From contig CM040424.1 in NCBI GenBank assembly GCA_022702705.1, positions 138,867,665 to 138,931,664 on the forward strand: a stretch of 64,000 nucleotides of DNA. Direction: 5' to 3'. The position numbers and the translations under genes are program-made. This document shows positions 33,459-46,369 of the stretch, in pieces; within the stretch, counting starts at the first letter, position 1, and every line of letters starts with the position of its first letter. The DNA comes from Papilionanthe hookeriana x Papilionanthe teres. Lineage: Eukaryota > Streptophyta > Magnoliopsida > Asparagales > Orchidaceae. The notes beneath the pieces were generated by a model that saw only the letters and a program-made list of their open reading frames with translations, searched no databases and had not been told where the DNA came from.

Positions 33459-36400
33459 GGTCCCTAAAAATTTTAAGGACGAGTTTCTTCATCAAAGCAT
33501 AATAGGTTGAATTGTCCTTCAATACACCCAAAAGATCATAAAAGTGCTTGGGGAACAACCCTAAACAACTTTTAAAATCATTTGAATCATTTCGAGTTCT
33601 TTTGAACTTATTATGTTAATAAATCATTCATCCGCAATTAAGATTTAATGAAAATATTGTAGCTTATGCTTAATGAAACTTGATGTTTTAATTATCCCAT
33701 GAGTGGGGTAACTAAATATTCACTTGATGTTTTATATAAGAATTATGTGGGTGTATGCCTTTAAGGGCGAGCTCAAGTCATTAAAAATTTTACACTCATT
33801 TTTAAATTTGGGCTCGTAGTGTCTAAAGGTATTCATTAATTGATCATTTTTCTCTTCTCTTATCCTCATTATACAAGTTTAAATATCAAGCATAGCTCGC
33901 TACTAAGCCCTTAATCATTATATGCAGGGTAGATTTACAATAATCAAAATATTAAATTAAATTAAATTAAATTCTCATTAAAGGATCACATTTATTATCT
34001 AATCACCAATTAGGGGCTTCAAATGGGTAAGCTATTATCATCCTAGCTTAAGCCCACTACCCTAGTGTCATCCAATCAAGCTAACTTTCAAATCCTAATA
34101 GTTTATAAAATTACATTTTTACCCTTGTGGTGAAAAGGAGGACAAGTTGGTTTCTACCTCTTAACCCATTATGTTTCAAACATAAAAAAGAGTTAATTAT
34201 AATTAAAATCACCCATTTACCCTTTGGCTTAACCTGGAATTTAATTAATGTATCAAAATTCCAAAATTAATATTTTGCCCCTAGGGCTCTCCACTTCATA
34301 ATTCATTAAATACAACTCAAATGATTTTAAATATTTTATAGTTACCCTACTCATGGGTCAATTAAAATATCAGAGGAGAAATTATAATTTTCTAATTTTT
34401 ATTTAATTTTTAATAATTATTTTATTCAAAAATAAGGATTTTCAACATCAATTCATTTAATTATTCAAAAGAAATTTTCTATTCATGGGAAAATTATTGG
34501 AGGTTCACCTAGGTCAGAGGACCACTTGGACCAAATTTTATGATTTTTTTAGTTATATTTAATTTATTTAAATTATTTGTTATGTTAATTAAATAGAAAA
34601 TATAAATTAATTTCAAATTTTATTTTTTATATTTTTTATTAAATCTCTCTAAGTCCAATGAACTCAAAGAAATAAACTATTCATTTTTATGATTTTATTT
34701 TATTTATTATAATTACTTTAATGAAAAATTAAGAAAAATATATTTTTAGCATTTAAAAATACATAATTACAATAGAAAAATTAGAAAAATATTTTAATGG
34801 CTCTCAAATGATTAGGGAACAATTAGAAATACTTTGGTACATTTTTTTGTTTTTGTAATTTTTAATTATTTTTAATTATTTTTATTTTAAAGAGTAGTGC
34901 AAAATGAACTATTTATTTTAATATCAATTTTAATTTTCTTAGGTTTCTCTAATCACAAGGAACATTTAAACTACTTTTCATAATTTTCATAATTATATTT
35001 TATTTATTATTTTTATTTTAATGCAAAATTCTCATTTTACTTGAAAAGTAGACTTTATTGTGAAATATATTTCAAATGGGTTTCAAATATTTACAGTGTT
35101 AAAATGGTCATTATTTATAATGTGGAATTTTTTTTACAATTTTTGGATTATATAATATTTATTTAAATTTTTATGAATTTTAATGATTTAATTAGCTATA
35201 GTAATGTACATAATTATTTAAACTCATTTTAAATTTTTTCTAGATTCCACTAACCACTTGGAACCTAGGAAAATAAATCTCATATTGTTTCTTATTTTTA
35301 TTTTAATTTATGTAGTTATTTTAAGCAAAAATAAGTAACTAGACTTGAAAATTAGGTATTTTAGGGTTAGAGGTGTTTTCTGACTTTGGAAAAATCAGAG
35401 AACATCTCTATCCATATGCAAAATTGACCCTCTAAATTTCAAGCCAAGATGATTAATATTTGATTAAATATAATTAAAATGCTATTTTAAGTATTAAATT
35501 AATCAAAAATAAAATATATGATAAATAATTTTTATTTTTAGTCCATAATTTTCTCCTATGTTCACTTAGCAACATGTATTTTATTTTATTTTTGTGATTT
35601 ATCCATAACAAGTTATGAATTTTTAAAGTTTCAGTATTTAAATAAAAAATACTCTATTTTTCTACTTATCCACGTGATGTTGACTTAACCTATGACAGGT
35701 CCAAAAGCCCACGTGGCGTGCTCTAGTTCGTCTTCACCTTCTGTGTTAGATGCCACTCGGCCCGTGCTTTATGTGTTGTTGTCCCATCCGTTGCAATCCG
35801 AGTTATTCATCGAATACACGCTCGATCCAACAGTCCTCTGAATTTGTTCCTAACTGGTATAAACCGAGAACCATCCACACTCAAACCCTAATATCTCATC
35901 GATACTCAACCAAATTACATAGGGTTTGTCCATACACCTTCATCTAGTCCAAATGACCACATATATATGGCTAATCAAGCATGAAATTAAACTCTCTTCA
36001 TTAAAGCCTAAACCAAGCTCGATTTCGGGCAAAATGGTGTATACCTGAGCCCAAGAGGTGTGGTCTCGATTGGGTCTTTGCAGAAGCTTCAGTGTAGTTT
36101 GATGAACCTCCTTGAAGTGTTAACTTTCTCTGGGGATGAGTATGAGTAGGAGTTCCTCCAACAGGTGGTACGACCTTAATCAAAGTCAGGTGTAAAGAGC
36201 TTAGGAGATGGGGGTTTCAATGGGGATCTTCTTCATTTGACCAGGGGAAGCTCGGGTGAAGTTTAATTTGGAGATTTGAGGAGTTTGGTGGAGTGACAAA
36301 GAATGTCTTGTTTCGGATGATTTCTGGGTGGAGAAATTGGCCTCAGGTAGTGGGGGAGATGGCGGAAGATTGGTGGGATTGAGCTTAGGAAAGTCTGGAG

Positions 36401-37345
36401 AAGCTCTGGAAGGATTTTAGCCGAGTCTCCCGAAAGAATTTAATCTTCTCTATATTTGGTCATGAGGGGGTGGTGTTTCAATAGCCATGGAATTAGAGCT
36501 TAACTGGCCAGGCTAGAGGGTGGAGAAGATTTCTTAGGTGGAGAGATGAGCGGCGCAAGAAACCAATGGGGGTGAGCCACATTGGATGGGTGAAATTAGG
36601 TTTGATTCATGAGGATGACCTTCTTGGTTTTGGATTTTCCGGCGACTAGGCCGGCCGGACATGGCAGGGCTGGTGGCTAGCTGGGTCAGAGGAGCTAGAG
36701 GAAGGTTTAAATGTGATTAGTTGGGAGGATTGACTGCATATGGCAAAGATTGGGTCATTTGATCAAATATGGGAAGAGATACCACAAATCCATGGTTCAC
36801 CTTGGGTGGGCTAGGCGGATCTAGTTTGGTTCTTAAAGTCCAAATGGAAGCTGTGGTGGTCTAATTTGGGCTAGATCAAGTGGCTCCAAGTGGGTTTAGG
36901 ATTTGGGTTCAAATTGTTGGATTTGGTTTTGACTTGGCTTTAAGCTTGGCTAGAGTTTGGATTTGGCTCAATTGTTTGGCCAATTTGATTTAGAAGACTG
37001 TCATGAAGCATTGGGAAGTCAATTAGGTGGAAATTGAGAGGCTATGGAATTTAATTTGGTGAGATTTGAATTTTTGGGCAAAATTGGGGATTTTGGTTTG
37101 AATTGGATTTAGGTTAGGTTTGAATTTAGGTCTAAACCAATTGAGAGGTCAAAATGATCTAGGAGAATTTTATGAAGGCTCCATGACCTGAAATTGGTGA
37201 AATTGAATGGGTTAGAGAGTTTAATTTGATGGAATTTTGGCTTAGGGTCAATTTGGGGCATTTGAATTAGGCTTGAGATTTGGCATTGAAATTGGGTTCA
37301 ATTGGGCTAGAATTTGGTTCAAATTTGGTTTGGGCATACTCACCT
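33459..37345 (+). mobile_element. Copy D, right part, truncated
   Basis: The diverged family member continues after the gypsy insertion. It begins with TTTTAAGGACGAGTTTCTTCATC, cf. copy A at about 1455, then AT-rich sequence, the GC-rich block at about 35670-35930 and a TTGGG-biased region from about 36880. Similarity fades near 37345, so about 1.2 kb of the usual right end (including GAGGTCAACA) is missing. No conserved open frame is present. Confidence 0.65.
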
Positions 37346-38210
37346 AATTGACTGTGGGGCCAAAGAATTAACTGCATCAAGTGAAGAATGAATCCAATAA
37401 TGTCTGAACCGATGATTATGATATGTCAGGATAAGTTATCAAATCTAATGAGCAGAATGTTGATAATAAATTTAAGTTTATAAGTTCGAAATGTTCGCAA
37501 TAATGCGGAAAAATTAATTAGGTCTTGAATAAGTGCAACAAAAATCTACAATTATTTCCCGTTAATTTTATGTAAATTAACTCCATTCTAGAAAACGAGT
37601 ATTTGGGCAAAAATAAAGGAGTAAACATAAACATGAACTTTTTAAATTAAATCGTACAATTATATATTGACGTCAACAAGATCGAAAAGCTTCCGTTGCC
37701 GGTCGTATTAAGGCAAGTATTGGGGGCAATTGCGTCATTCTCTTTTCTGGCCACTTGTAAGTATTATACCGACCAAAGCCAAGTGCAATCAGTTGTATGG
37801 TCGACAGCCTAATGCATAATGCATTAGTTGCTGTAAACGACCTATCACATGCATTTTTTTCTTACTTTTTTATTTGTCCTCTATTTGACCAATTAGAGTA
37901 AAATGAAACATCGATTTGATCCTTCAGAACTATTTTTATTTTGCTTTTACCTCAAAAAGTCTAGAGAAGGATAGAAATGAAGAAAGTGATTATTTTAAAA
38001 TTTCATACTCATAAAAATGACTATTATGTCCGATTACTTGATATATGTATGACAGTGTGAAACACAACACACTGCTGTACAAATAACATGTTACAATCCA
38101 CGTCTTTCTGATCCGCATAATATTTTGTCATTTCTTGACAATCATGCCAACAACTCCTCATAAATTACTATGTGTAAAGCAATAATTCACTTTTCCATCA
38201 CCAAACTTGC

Positions 38211-38214
<4 letters not shown>
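37346..38214. other. Intergenic low-copy sequence
   Basis: AT-rich sequence with no open frame or family I recognise on either strand. It lies between truncated copy D and the first AT microsatellite. Confidence 0.4.

Positions 38215-38284
<70 letters not shown>
38215..38284. repeat. (AT)n microsatellite 1
   Basis: About 70 bases of uninterrupted AT dinucleotide, followed by a T/A-rich edge. Confidence 0.95.
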
Positions 38285-38287
<3 letters not shown>

Positions 38288-38603
38288 TTTTAAAAAAATG
38301 ATGGTATTTGAAAATACCGCTCCCAAAATGTGTTAGTTGTTCCCCACGGGAACAAGCCGAGTGAGAGGGTGCTTACTACCGACAACGTAACTCCCTATCA
38401 ACTCACCATCCAAGACTAGTGTGTGTGAGTGTGCGCGCCACGTTCATCATCGAGTTGGTGCCGGGGTCACTGTCAGTCCTCTCTGGCGAGGGTTAGATCC
38501 CCTTGTGGTGCATGGGGGCCGAATTAATACACATGGCGTCGTGCCTCATCATGAGTCGTAGCGCATGAGAAACTAATATTTGAGCTATGCGGAATATCGG
38601 TTC

Positions 38604-38606
<3 letters not shown>

Positions 38607-38694
<88 letters not shown>
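38607..38694. repeat. (AT)n microsatellite 2
   Basis: About 88 bases of pure AT dinucleotide. The Ile-Tyr open frames running through it are artefacts of the repeat. Confidence 0.95.
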
Positions 38695-38697
<3 letters not shown>

Positions 38698-38864
38698 AAA
38701 AAGCTAGGTTTTCGGCAGAGGCCAAATACCGATTTTTTATGCACTACATCCCTATGATGGGGATTTCATTGTCGTGTGCTTCTATATATTCGAGATTGCA
38801 CATGCAGGGGATCCAACTCGGGGACTTACAAAGAACCGCCATGACCAACATGCCACGGCTTGCG

Positions 38865-38867
<3 letters not shown>

Positions 38868-38949
<82 letters not shown>
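38868..38949. repeat. (AT)n microsatellite 3, just upstream of the zinc-finger gene
   Basis: About 82 bases of AT dinucleotide ending about 130 bases before the start codon at 39082. The core promoter and 5' leader must lie in or next to it. Confidence 0.95.
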
Positions 38950-38952
<3 letters not shown>

Positions 38953-39019
38953 TGACGCATTCTCATATTTAGATATATACATGGACTTCCTTCCATAAAG
39001 CTCATGAAGCAAACCTTTC

Positions 39020-39081
39020 TTTCTCCTCGTTGCATCTCTCTCTCTCCATAGAGAAGAAATACGAAAGAAGAGGAAAAAAAA
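39020..39081 (+). promoter_or_regulatory. CT-rich 5' leader of the zinc-finger gene
   Basis: A CTCTCTCTCTCTCC run followed by an A-rich stretch leads directly to the start codon. CT-rich leaders are common in plant genes. A weak TATA-like sequence, ATTTAGATATATAC, lies at about 38968-38981. The exact transcription start cannot be read. Confidence 0.4.
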
Positions 39082-39666
39082 ATGTCAAAGATCCAGTGCC
39101 ACAAACCCTGCAACCCAACTCTGAAGCTCTTCGGCTTTGCCCTCCAAGCATCCGCTGATCCTTCCCCGATATCCGATTCCTCCTTCTCCACCTCCACAGC
39201 CTCCCTCGCAGCATCCGACGGCCGAAAATTCGAGTGCCAATACTGCTTCCGCGAGTTCACCAACTCCCAAGCTCTCGGCGGCCACCAGAATGCTCACAAG
39301 AAGGAGCGTCAACAGCTAAAGCGCGCCCAGCTTCATCATGCCGCCACTTCAACTCTCTACACGCGCGTCAATCCGATGGTCTCTTCCTTCGCAACCCCGC
39401 AGCCCCTCCTACCGGATTACGAAGCCGCCGGAGCATCTCCGCCGGCCACTTCTTTTTTTTACTTCTCTCGTCCATCCTTACCCTCACCCTTCCAACTCTC
39501 CCATAGCAGCGCCTTCCCTTCCGCTTCCAACACGCTGCCACTAATCCGGTCCGGACCGGTTTCGCTAGGCCGATTCGCTGCTCCGACCAACGCTGCCGGC
39601 TCTGACAGCTCCTATGGAGTTGACCTTCATCTCAGCCTTGCGCCTGCGAGCTCCAGAACCGCATGA
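39082..39666 (+). CDS. Single C2H2 zinc-finger transcription factor with EAR-like motif (ZFP5/6/8-GIS type)
   Basis: An intronless 194-residue protein. An LKLFGF motif (14-19), typical of the ZFP5/ZFP6/ZFP8/GIS group, is followed by a Ser-rich linker and one plant-type finger (C52, C55, H68, H72) with the QALGGH box at 63-68. A Pro/Ser/Ala-rich region follows, and DLHLSL (181-186) near the C-terminus is an EAR-like repression motif. Family members are nuclear DNA-binding regulators of trichome and epidermal development acting in gibberellin and cytokinin responses; that role is from family knowledge only. The start follows an A-rich leader, and an upstream in-frame start is not needed to complete the LKLFGF motif. 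Candidate AATAAA signals lie at 39917 and 39952. Codons are GC-rich against very AT-rich surroundings. The gene appears intact, and it is the only convincing host gene in the window. Confidence 0.93.
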   Translation: MSKIQCHKPCNPTLKLFGFALQASADPSPISDSSFSTSTASLAASDGRKFECQYCFREFTNSQALGGHQNAHKKERQQLKRAQLHHAATSTLYTRVNPMVSSFATPQPLLPDYEAAGASPPATSFFYFSRPSLPSPFQLSHSSAFPSASNTLPLIRSGPVSLGRFAAPTNAAGSDSSYGVDLHLSLAPASSRTA

Positions 39667-41600
39667 TCCGTCATTCGGTGGAACTCTGTACCATCAATAT
39701 TCTTGTACATCTTATTTTTATTTCCTTAATTTTGAACGCATTAAGATTATGGTTTTCATATTAATTAGAGTTATGATTTTATTTCTTATTGAAGTTTAAT
39801 TTTCATTTCTTTGATTTTTCTAAATCAGAACTTCTTGGATATAAATTCGACTCGATACTTCTCGCATATTATGTTTTAATACATTGATTTGTGCGACATT
39901 ATCTGAAGAAAGATTCAATAAACGAGTTAATGGTGGATTAATGTTATATTCAATAAAATACTTAAATATTAAATAACATATTATTTAACTGATACATTTA
40001 TATAATTTTTTTATATAAAATTCATATATATTTTCAGTATAAGTATATATATATATAGTAAATTACCATACAATTTAGTCACATAAATTACCTTGATGAT
40101 AATCTAACGAATAAAAATTATATATTATTTCGATGGTAGTACCATTAATCAAGTGCTTTTATATATTTTTAAGCAAAGGCTGTAGTAGCAATGATTATTT
40201 TTTTTTAATAAGAATGATAATGTCTCCCTATATATTTCTATGTTAAAGAAGAGCAGAATGTCTATTTCAGAGAAAGACATGGAAAGAGACAACTCCATTG
40301 GCACAATAGATAATGAATACACCAAGAAATTTTATTTCCAAGAAATATTAGTTGAGTTAAAGAATCTGGACATGATCCTATAACCTCGAAGATAGGGGTA
40401 CGAATGACCGCACAAATGCTCGATTCATAGTAGCAATGACATTATTAATGAATAATACATCTAACGAAAGATTGATTTCGTTGAATTGATTTCAATAAAA
40501 TTAATTGAAATAAAATTTGTTAAAAATTTGATCAAATATATATTTTCATTTATAATTTGTTTGCCTGGTTGAAAAAATAGGGAAAACCTTTTTTTAGGCC
40601 AACATGAGATGCATCTTGCATAACTTCAAAATAAGAATAAGTGAAAAACGCCATATAATTCTTATCATTTTACATACCCTACACCTAAATTATGAAATTT
40701 TTTATGTATGTTGGACCCTGATTTGTCTCATATAACATTCCCTCTATTTTTAGAGGATGGGGTATAAATATGTGAAACTAAATGTTTGTCCCAACTTTAA
40801 TCGGGGTGTTATAGGATTAAATACTTATATTAAGTATGTGATCCTGTGGCTCGACTATCTTCTGCCTAGGTTTCTACCTCAGTCTATGGAGCTTGATAGG
40901 CTTCGCTTCGGTAAGGCTTGCTCTATCGGTTATGCTGAGTTAGCATAGCCGGCCGGTTGATCTTATCTAACTTTATGACTATAGGTCTTCTTTGATTGGT
41001 CAGATGTTGCCGATCGACTGAGCTAGCCTGACAACTGATCACTGATCTTTGGATGAGGAGCTTCTCTCAGCAGAACGAAACTAAACTATCGAGTAGAGGA
41101 TGAATCACAATAACCTGATAGATGATTCATTTCTTAATGAGGGGTCCTTCCAGATGTTCGTGTGCTATGTTATTGTCAATTCTTGGCCCTTGATGAGGAA
41201 TCTCAGGTTCCATGAGACTATTGGTGATACTGAACACTTTTCTTGAGTAGGGTTGCGCAATAAGCAGGTTCATGCTTTCGTTCAACCCGATTAGCCATAG
41301 TCCATGTTTTAGGTGGTCTAGACTCGGTCAACCTTTAGGCTTGGTTTAGGGTGTTGCATTTGGTTAAATAAGTGGGTTCTTTAGTCTTTTGTTATTGGCC
41401 CTTCTTCATTATACTTCTTTTTTTCTATGTTGTTGGATCTCATTGAGATTTGTGCTAGCACATTTCTAAGATAAATATATTTTAGTTTCCCAATTTTCTT
41501 CTTGAAAGTGTCGCCGTCATAAGAAAAAAAGAATTAAATGTAAAAATATATATCCATTATTTTATAATCAGAGCTTTAATAATTTAACTTCTTGGATTAT
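39667..41600. other. Intergenic AT-rich sequence downstream of the zinc-finger gene
   Basis: Probable 3' UTR up to about 39950, then AT-rich sequence with short (TA)n runs near 40045. The stretch 40757-41450 is less AT-rich and may belong to the degraded transposon that follows, but I cannot assign it. Confidence 0.4.
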
Positions 41601-43450
41601 ATGCCCTTGATGAGGCCCTTTTGATATTTTGGATTTGCTCCACATCATTTGTCTGAGCCGGAAGGCTTTCAAGCTCTATTATGGAGAAAGTGTCAGACAC
41701 TTCTCATGAGCTCCCTAACAAGGAGGCGCTTCATATGGTATTTGGGATGTCGAAAGGGTGGCCTCGTTTGGAGGGTGAGAGGAAGAAAAAGTTGTTGTCA
41801 AAAGGATGAAAATATATGTTTAGGTGGACCAAGTAAGGTCGTCTGATTTGCTCTACGCTTCTCGACCAAAGCAGATCAGATGGATGGAAGCGAAAGAGTG
41901 AGTAACTCTGATGTTGTCTTGTAGAATCAACCTTCTACAATGGATGAAGGCGCCTTGGATGAGAAGGCCATGTAAGAGGCAGTTGGTAATCTGCGGCCGC
42001 TTGAGATGCAAGATGTCGTCAGTACCCCACCGCCAGTTAGTGGGAGTGGTGCATTGATTCCATGTTTTGAGCTTGATCGGCTTCTTGATATGAGGAGATT
42101 CAGTCTTGCTATTTAGGTTATAATTTTACCTCATTTTTCTTATATTTTTATTTTAATGCAATTGAATCGATACTTATCAATGACTCGCTTCCTCCAAATA
42201 TTTAAGTTAGGATCCGACTGTGGTGCTAATAACACAACACAAACTCTAACTAGGAGCGAGGAGGATGTGTTTTACTGCCCGGACAACCTCTCTTAGGCTC
42301 ACATAGAGGTGATTGATGTATGTACGATGTCTAATGGATTTTTGGCTTGATGCCTAAACAAGATCAAGGCCACCTTCACTCTGGCAGTTGGGATTTATCA
42401 AGAGGAACAAATAAAAGAGTTGTAGGAAGAGTTCATGGCCCTTAGCTTTGAGCTATCAAATGTTTGAGAGATCTATTCCATGCTTCGTATCCAAACCAAG
42501 GTAGACCGTGTAAATAGGTTTAAAATTAGTGGAGAGAATTTATATAAGAGGTCGCTTTAGCGAGGACTTGCCTCAGGCAAGAGTTTGATTAATTGCATGT
42601 AAATTTCTTTCTCTGAATAAATTTCAAGTATAATTTGTATAATATTTGACATGAAATTTTAATACTCTTTCTTAAAATTTTTGTTGATGTGGTGGCGCTT
42701 TTTTCAAAATGATGTAAAAAACTATGCGACAGTTCTACTTTCTCCATTACGCAATTTACGGTATGAAGATTGGTTCTTATACTACACCTTTTACTTTCTC
42801 TTTTTAGTTCCCTTGGCTTCTTATGCCTTCTGCTCTTTTGTCCTTATTGTGTCATTTTGGATGGCTTTGAAGCATTCTCTTTAACTCTTCGAGTAAGTGG
42901 TAGTGATTGAGAGTTTGACTATGTCACTTAAATTGCAAGATAGTTGTTTCTTTGTCTCCATCTCTTTGCTCTGAGCAGTTGGAGGGTACAACCAAATAAA
43001 AAACATGTTCTGAGAAGATCTTGTTTTCTATCAAGATCACTTAGGTGGGGTTTATTGCTACCGCTATGAGTTGTGATTGATCTTCGATCATTTTGGGGTC
43101 ATCTCTAGTCAGATTCTGCTGAGCTTTATAGATTTCTTTATGACTTACATTATTTACTGCCACCCAGTAGAGACCTCATCAACAATGTTTTTTGCTTGCA
43201 TGTTCTCTTTCTAGGTCAGCCTAAAGGGTTATATACATTTTGACTTTCCTGGCATGTTCTATTTGTTGGGCGTAGTGAAGAAAAATAAAAGGTTGAAAAA
43301 TATGCTTTTTTGTTAACTCTTTTTTAAATGGTTGGGAAATTCAAACCATCTCGATGGGAGGAATGTATATAAGAAGAAGCTTGTGTCAACTCAGACCCAA
43401 GATGAAGTGGTGCAGGTTTATGGGAAGCGGCTCGCAATCCACCAATACAT
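41600..43450 (+). pseudogene. Degraded plant gypsy-type transposon ORF remnants
   Basis: Several short plus-strand stretches resemble the 'putative gypsy-type transposon domain' proteins common in plant genomes. These are a serine/proline segment near 42000, a coiled-coil-like segment (TFTLAVGIYQEEQIKEL, about 42370-42425), and near 43120-43260 a hydrophobic FIDFFMTYI..FACMFSL segment followed by a KGLYTF-like motif. Stops and frameshifts separate them, and their order suggests rearrangement. The assignment is by motif memory only and is tentative. Confidence 0.33.
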
Positions 43451-44099
43451 CATGAGGAAAAAAAAATTCTATAACAATCACTATAGTAATTTAGCCTATT
43501 GATGAAGGTCTATAAACATTAGCTAAAGATTTAAATCAGTTAATTAGAATGTTTTCAATGGCTTTGAGATGGTTTATTGAACGTATATACATTGCTTGTT
43601 TGAAATTAGAAAATCGATGGATAAATGAATAACTTTGATCTCTAAACAGTTTTCCAACAATCTTCACCCAAGATAATTAATTAAAAGCAAATCATTTGTA
43701 ATCCTTTGGTATCAATTGACCATCACATTCAACGACTCAAAAACCGTCCAGGAAGGGTGTGACTGTAATGCATCGTTAAATCATCAATGAATCTTTAAGA
43801 TGCCAATGAAAATATGTAAAACTATAAAAACTAAATATCTTTTTTTTATCATTTCAATTTTCACACCAACAATCATAACATCAAACCCAATGTGATATAA
43901 AACAACATAATGTATTAATCCAAGCATCTATTAAACAAAAATAACAATAATTAACACATAAATGAAACATACAAATAGAAGAAACACATTGAACCAACCA
44001 ATAATGAGTATGTATGAAAAATAAATTGTTCACTTAAACTATTTGAAATAAATAGATAGAAAAGAAAGAAATTTCTAATCCTCACGAGTACCCTTATCA
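43451..44099. other. Intergenic AT-rich sequence
   Basis: No gene or repeat family that I can support. Sequence of moderate complexity between two degraded transposon regions. Confidence 0.4.
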
Positions 44100-44990
44100 C
44101 CCCTTTCAAAATCATCCACTAATGGCAGCATGGCTTTTAGCTCTACTTGGCTCCAGAATGTATATATCTATATTTCATTTTTAGGTCCATCTCTAACGTC
44201 ATCTTCAGTGACTTGAACAACAACTCTAGTCTCAATATCTACGGTGAATGCGATAATCTGCCTATGAATCTTCTTTGTTAGGGAGTAGAAGAAGATGCTC
44301 CGATTGCATTGGAGGAGGGATTAAGTGGTCCAGGCTTGTGCCTGAGACCTCAATTTGTGGAATTGAGCTTTCTTCTTGCCACCGGAAACCTCCCTTCACA
44401 GCTTGTACTAGGATGAATCATAACATGGGATCTTAACCTGGCTATTGGATTAAGCTCTCCTTCAACCTTTAGAAGATTTCCTACAAAAAATTGATTTAGG
44501 AATATTAGAGAATAAATAAGCTTTAATATTTATTTGAATTATGTACTAGTTACTCTTCTAAATTACTTGGATCGCCTAAGATTTTCTTTTGATCTAGGCT
44601 TGATTTGACTGCCTCTTATGAGTGCGCACATGTAACTCAGCAGTGCTAGGTTCTCGTCCTAACTTTTGAGTCAATCAGTGCGTTGAAATAGTTAGCATAT
44701 ATTTAATTTACTATAATATTTATTTCATAGTTTAACTCTCATTAGTCACCTCTTATACTTCATATGTGGGAGCGTCCCATAGGTTTACTTGGAGATTCTA
44801 TGTCTCCACAGTCGAAGTGTCGATTTTGTTTGGCTTGCTCGCTCTTCTTCCGATAATCTGAAGAATCATAGGCCATGAGTAAAGAGCCAAACACATTCTC
44901 ACTGAGCCACAAAATCAGCAACAAGAAAATAAAAAAAAAATAGTTAGTGCATATAAGTTTAAATACAAGTATGATCATAACATTAAGTAC
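44100..44990 (-). pseudogene. Degraded En/Spm (CACTA)-type plant transposase
   Basis: On the minus strand three pieces follow in order. An upstream piece at 44760-44890 contains YRKKSEQAKQNR. A second at about 44598-44665 reads LGREPSTAELHVRTHKRQ. A third, near 44340-44390, reads SGGKKKAQFHKLRSQAQ. These match in order the conserved SEQAKKNR, RxPTxAELxxRTHK and SGGxKKGRxxGLGSQA motifs of plant CACTA-associated transposase proteins (Transposase_24 type). Frameshifts and probable introns separate them. A further acidic segment lies at 44100-44260. The protein would act in the nucleus on CACTA ends; this copy is broken. Confidence 0.55.
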
Positions 44991-45371
44991 AATCTACAAA
45001 ACTACTGAAACTGAAAATACAAAACTTTACAATAAATATAAGGGAATACTTACGTTAATCCTGTAGGCTTGAGATGATACAAATTGTTATTACTGCCTGA
45101 TATCTATCGATTAGCGGTAGCAGTATGACACTCCATCGAAGTAGACAGAGCTACAGTCGTAGCTGGTAAATCTGAGTGTAACGCCAATATTTTATGATAA
45201 ATCTGAGCTTTTTAAATATCAATTTACAAATCAACAAAACAATTAAATGTTAGTGTGTTACTCCTAAAAAAATATATTGATCGTACTGAACATAAGTCAT
45301 AACACTTACAGAAAAATAAAAAGCGTGGAAACTCCATCAAAATTCTCAGCCAAGCTTCTGAAAAATCAGCG

Positions 45372-45375
<4 letters not shown>

Positions 45376-45454
<79 letters not shown>

Positions 45455-45672
45455 TCTCATTTACACATAGCATTCCAATCTTTAGTATCACAACAAGGAA
45501 TAACACTATTATCACTTGTTAGAAGTAATATATGCCTTGTCATACATAGATTTTAAAAAATAGTTATGAAAGTTTAGATGTGAGATATGTATAAACATAA
45601 GAATTATGCATGTAAATCTTCCTTAAAACTAATTTATTAAATAGGGTAAGACATTTGAGTGAACACTTAAGC

Positions 45673-45744
<72 letters not shown>

Positions 45745-45971
45745 TCTCATTTACACATAGCATTCCAATCTTTAGTATCACATCAAGGAATGACACTATT
45801 ATCACTTGTTAGAAGTAATATATGCCTTGTCATACATAGATTTTAAAAAATAGTTATGAAAGTTTAGATGTGAGATATGTATAAACATAAAAATTATGCA
45901 CTATAAATGTAAATCTTCCTTAAAATTAATTTATTAAATAGGGTAAGACATTTGAGTGAACACTGAAGCAT
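45376..45971. repeat. Tandem duplication of about 300 bp, each unit starting with (AT)n
   Basis: Unit 1 is the AT tract from about 45376 to 45452 plus unique sequence to about 45674. Unit 2 is the AT tract from about 45676 to 45742 plus unique sequence to about 45971. The unique halves, beginning ATTCTCTCATTTACACATAGC, differ by only a few substitutions and one small insertion near 45901. The close match points to a recent event. Confidence 0.9.
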
Positions 45972-46369
45972 GCAACAATCATAAGATTAATAAAAAACGC
46001 AGAAGATATAATCTTTAATTTCTCAAAAACACTTAAGCTGGAAATGCAAAAAATTAGCCATTCAAATTAGATGAAAACACAAAGGAAAGATTGAATCAAG
46101 ATTACATTCGATTTGACAAAAAGAAATTGAGAAACTGTGCAGAGTAGAGAATATAGGGTATAAAGGGATGAAGGCGGGTTCCGTAGCTTGAGAGCACGCA
46201 AGACATAAAATATGGGAACTTCATTGTCAGTTTGCTAATATTATGCTTTTTCAATGGCTTGCCAACTGTCTTGAGCATGCCAATTATTAAAGACTTAATA
46301 CAGATAGTTTAACCATCAGTTAATAACAAATATCAGTCAGTTTTTAACCTATGAAAATCGATGTGCTGA

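Noticed and set aside
38310..38600. Possible tRNA-derived SINE (GGGGATCCAACTCGGGGAC near 38812 and GC-richer flanks)
   Set aside because: The B-box-like similarity is short, no A-box or target duplication was found, and AT tracts obscure both edges.
38580..38951. Open frame with long Ile-Tyr runs
   Set aside because: It is translation of (AT)n microsatellites and has no other coding sign.
39002..39263. Minus-strand open frames over the zinc-finger gene
   Set aside because: Shadows of the GC-rich plus-strand coding sequence.
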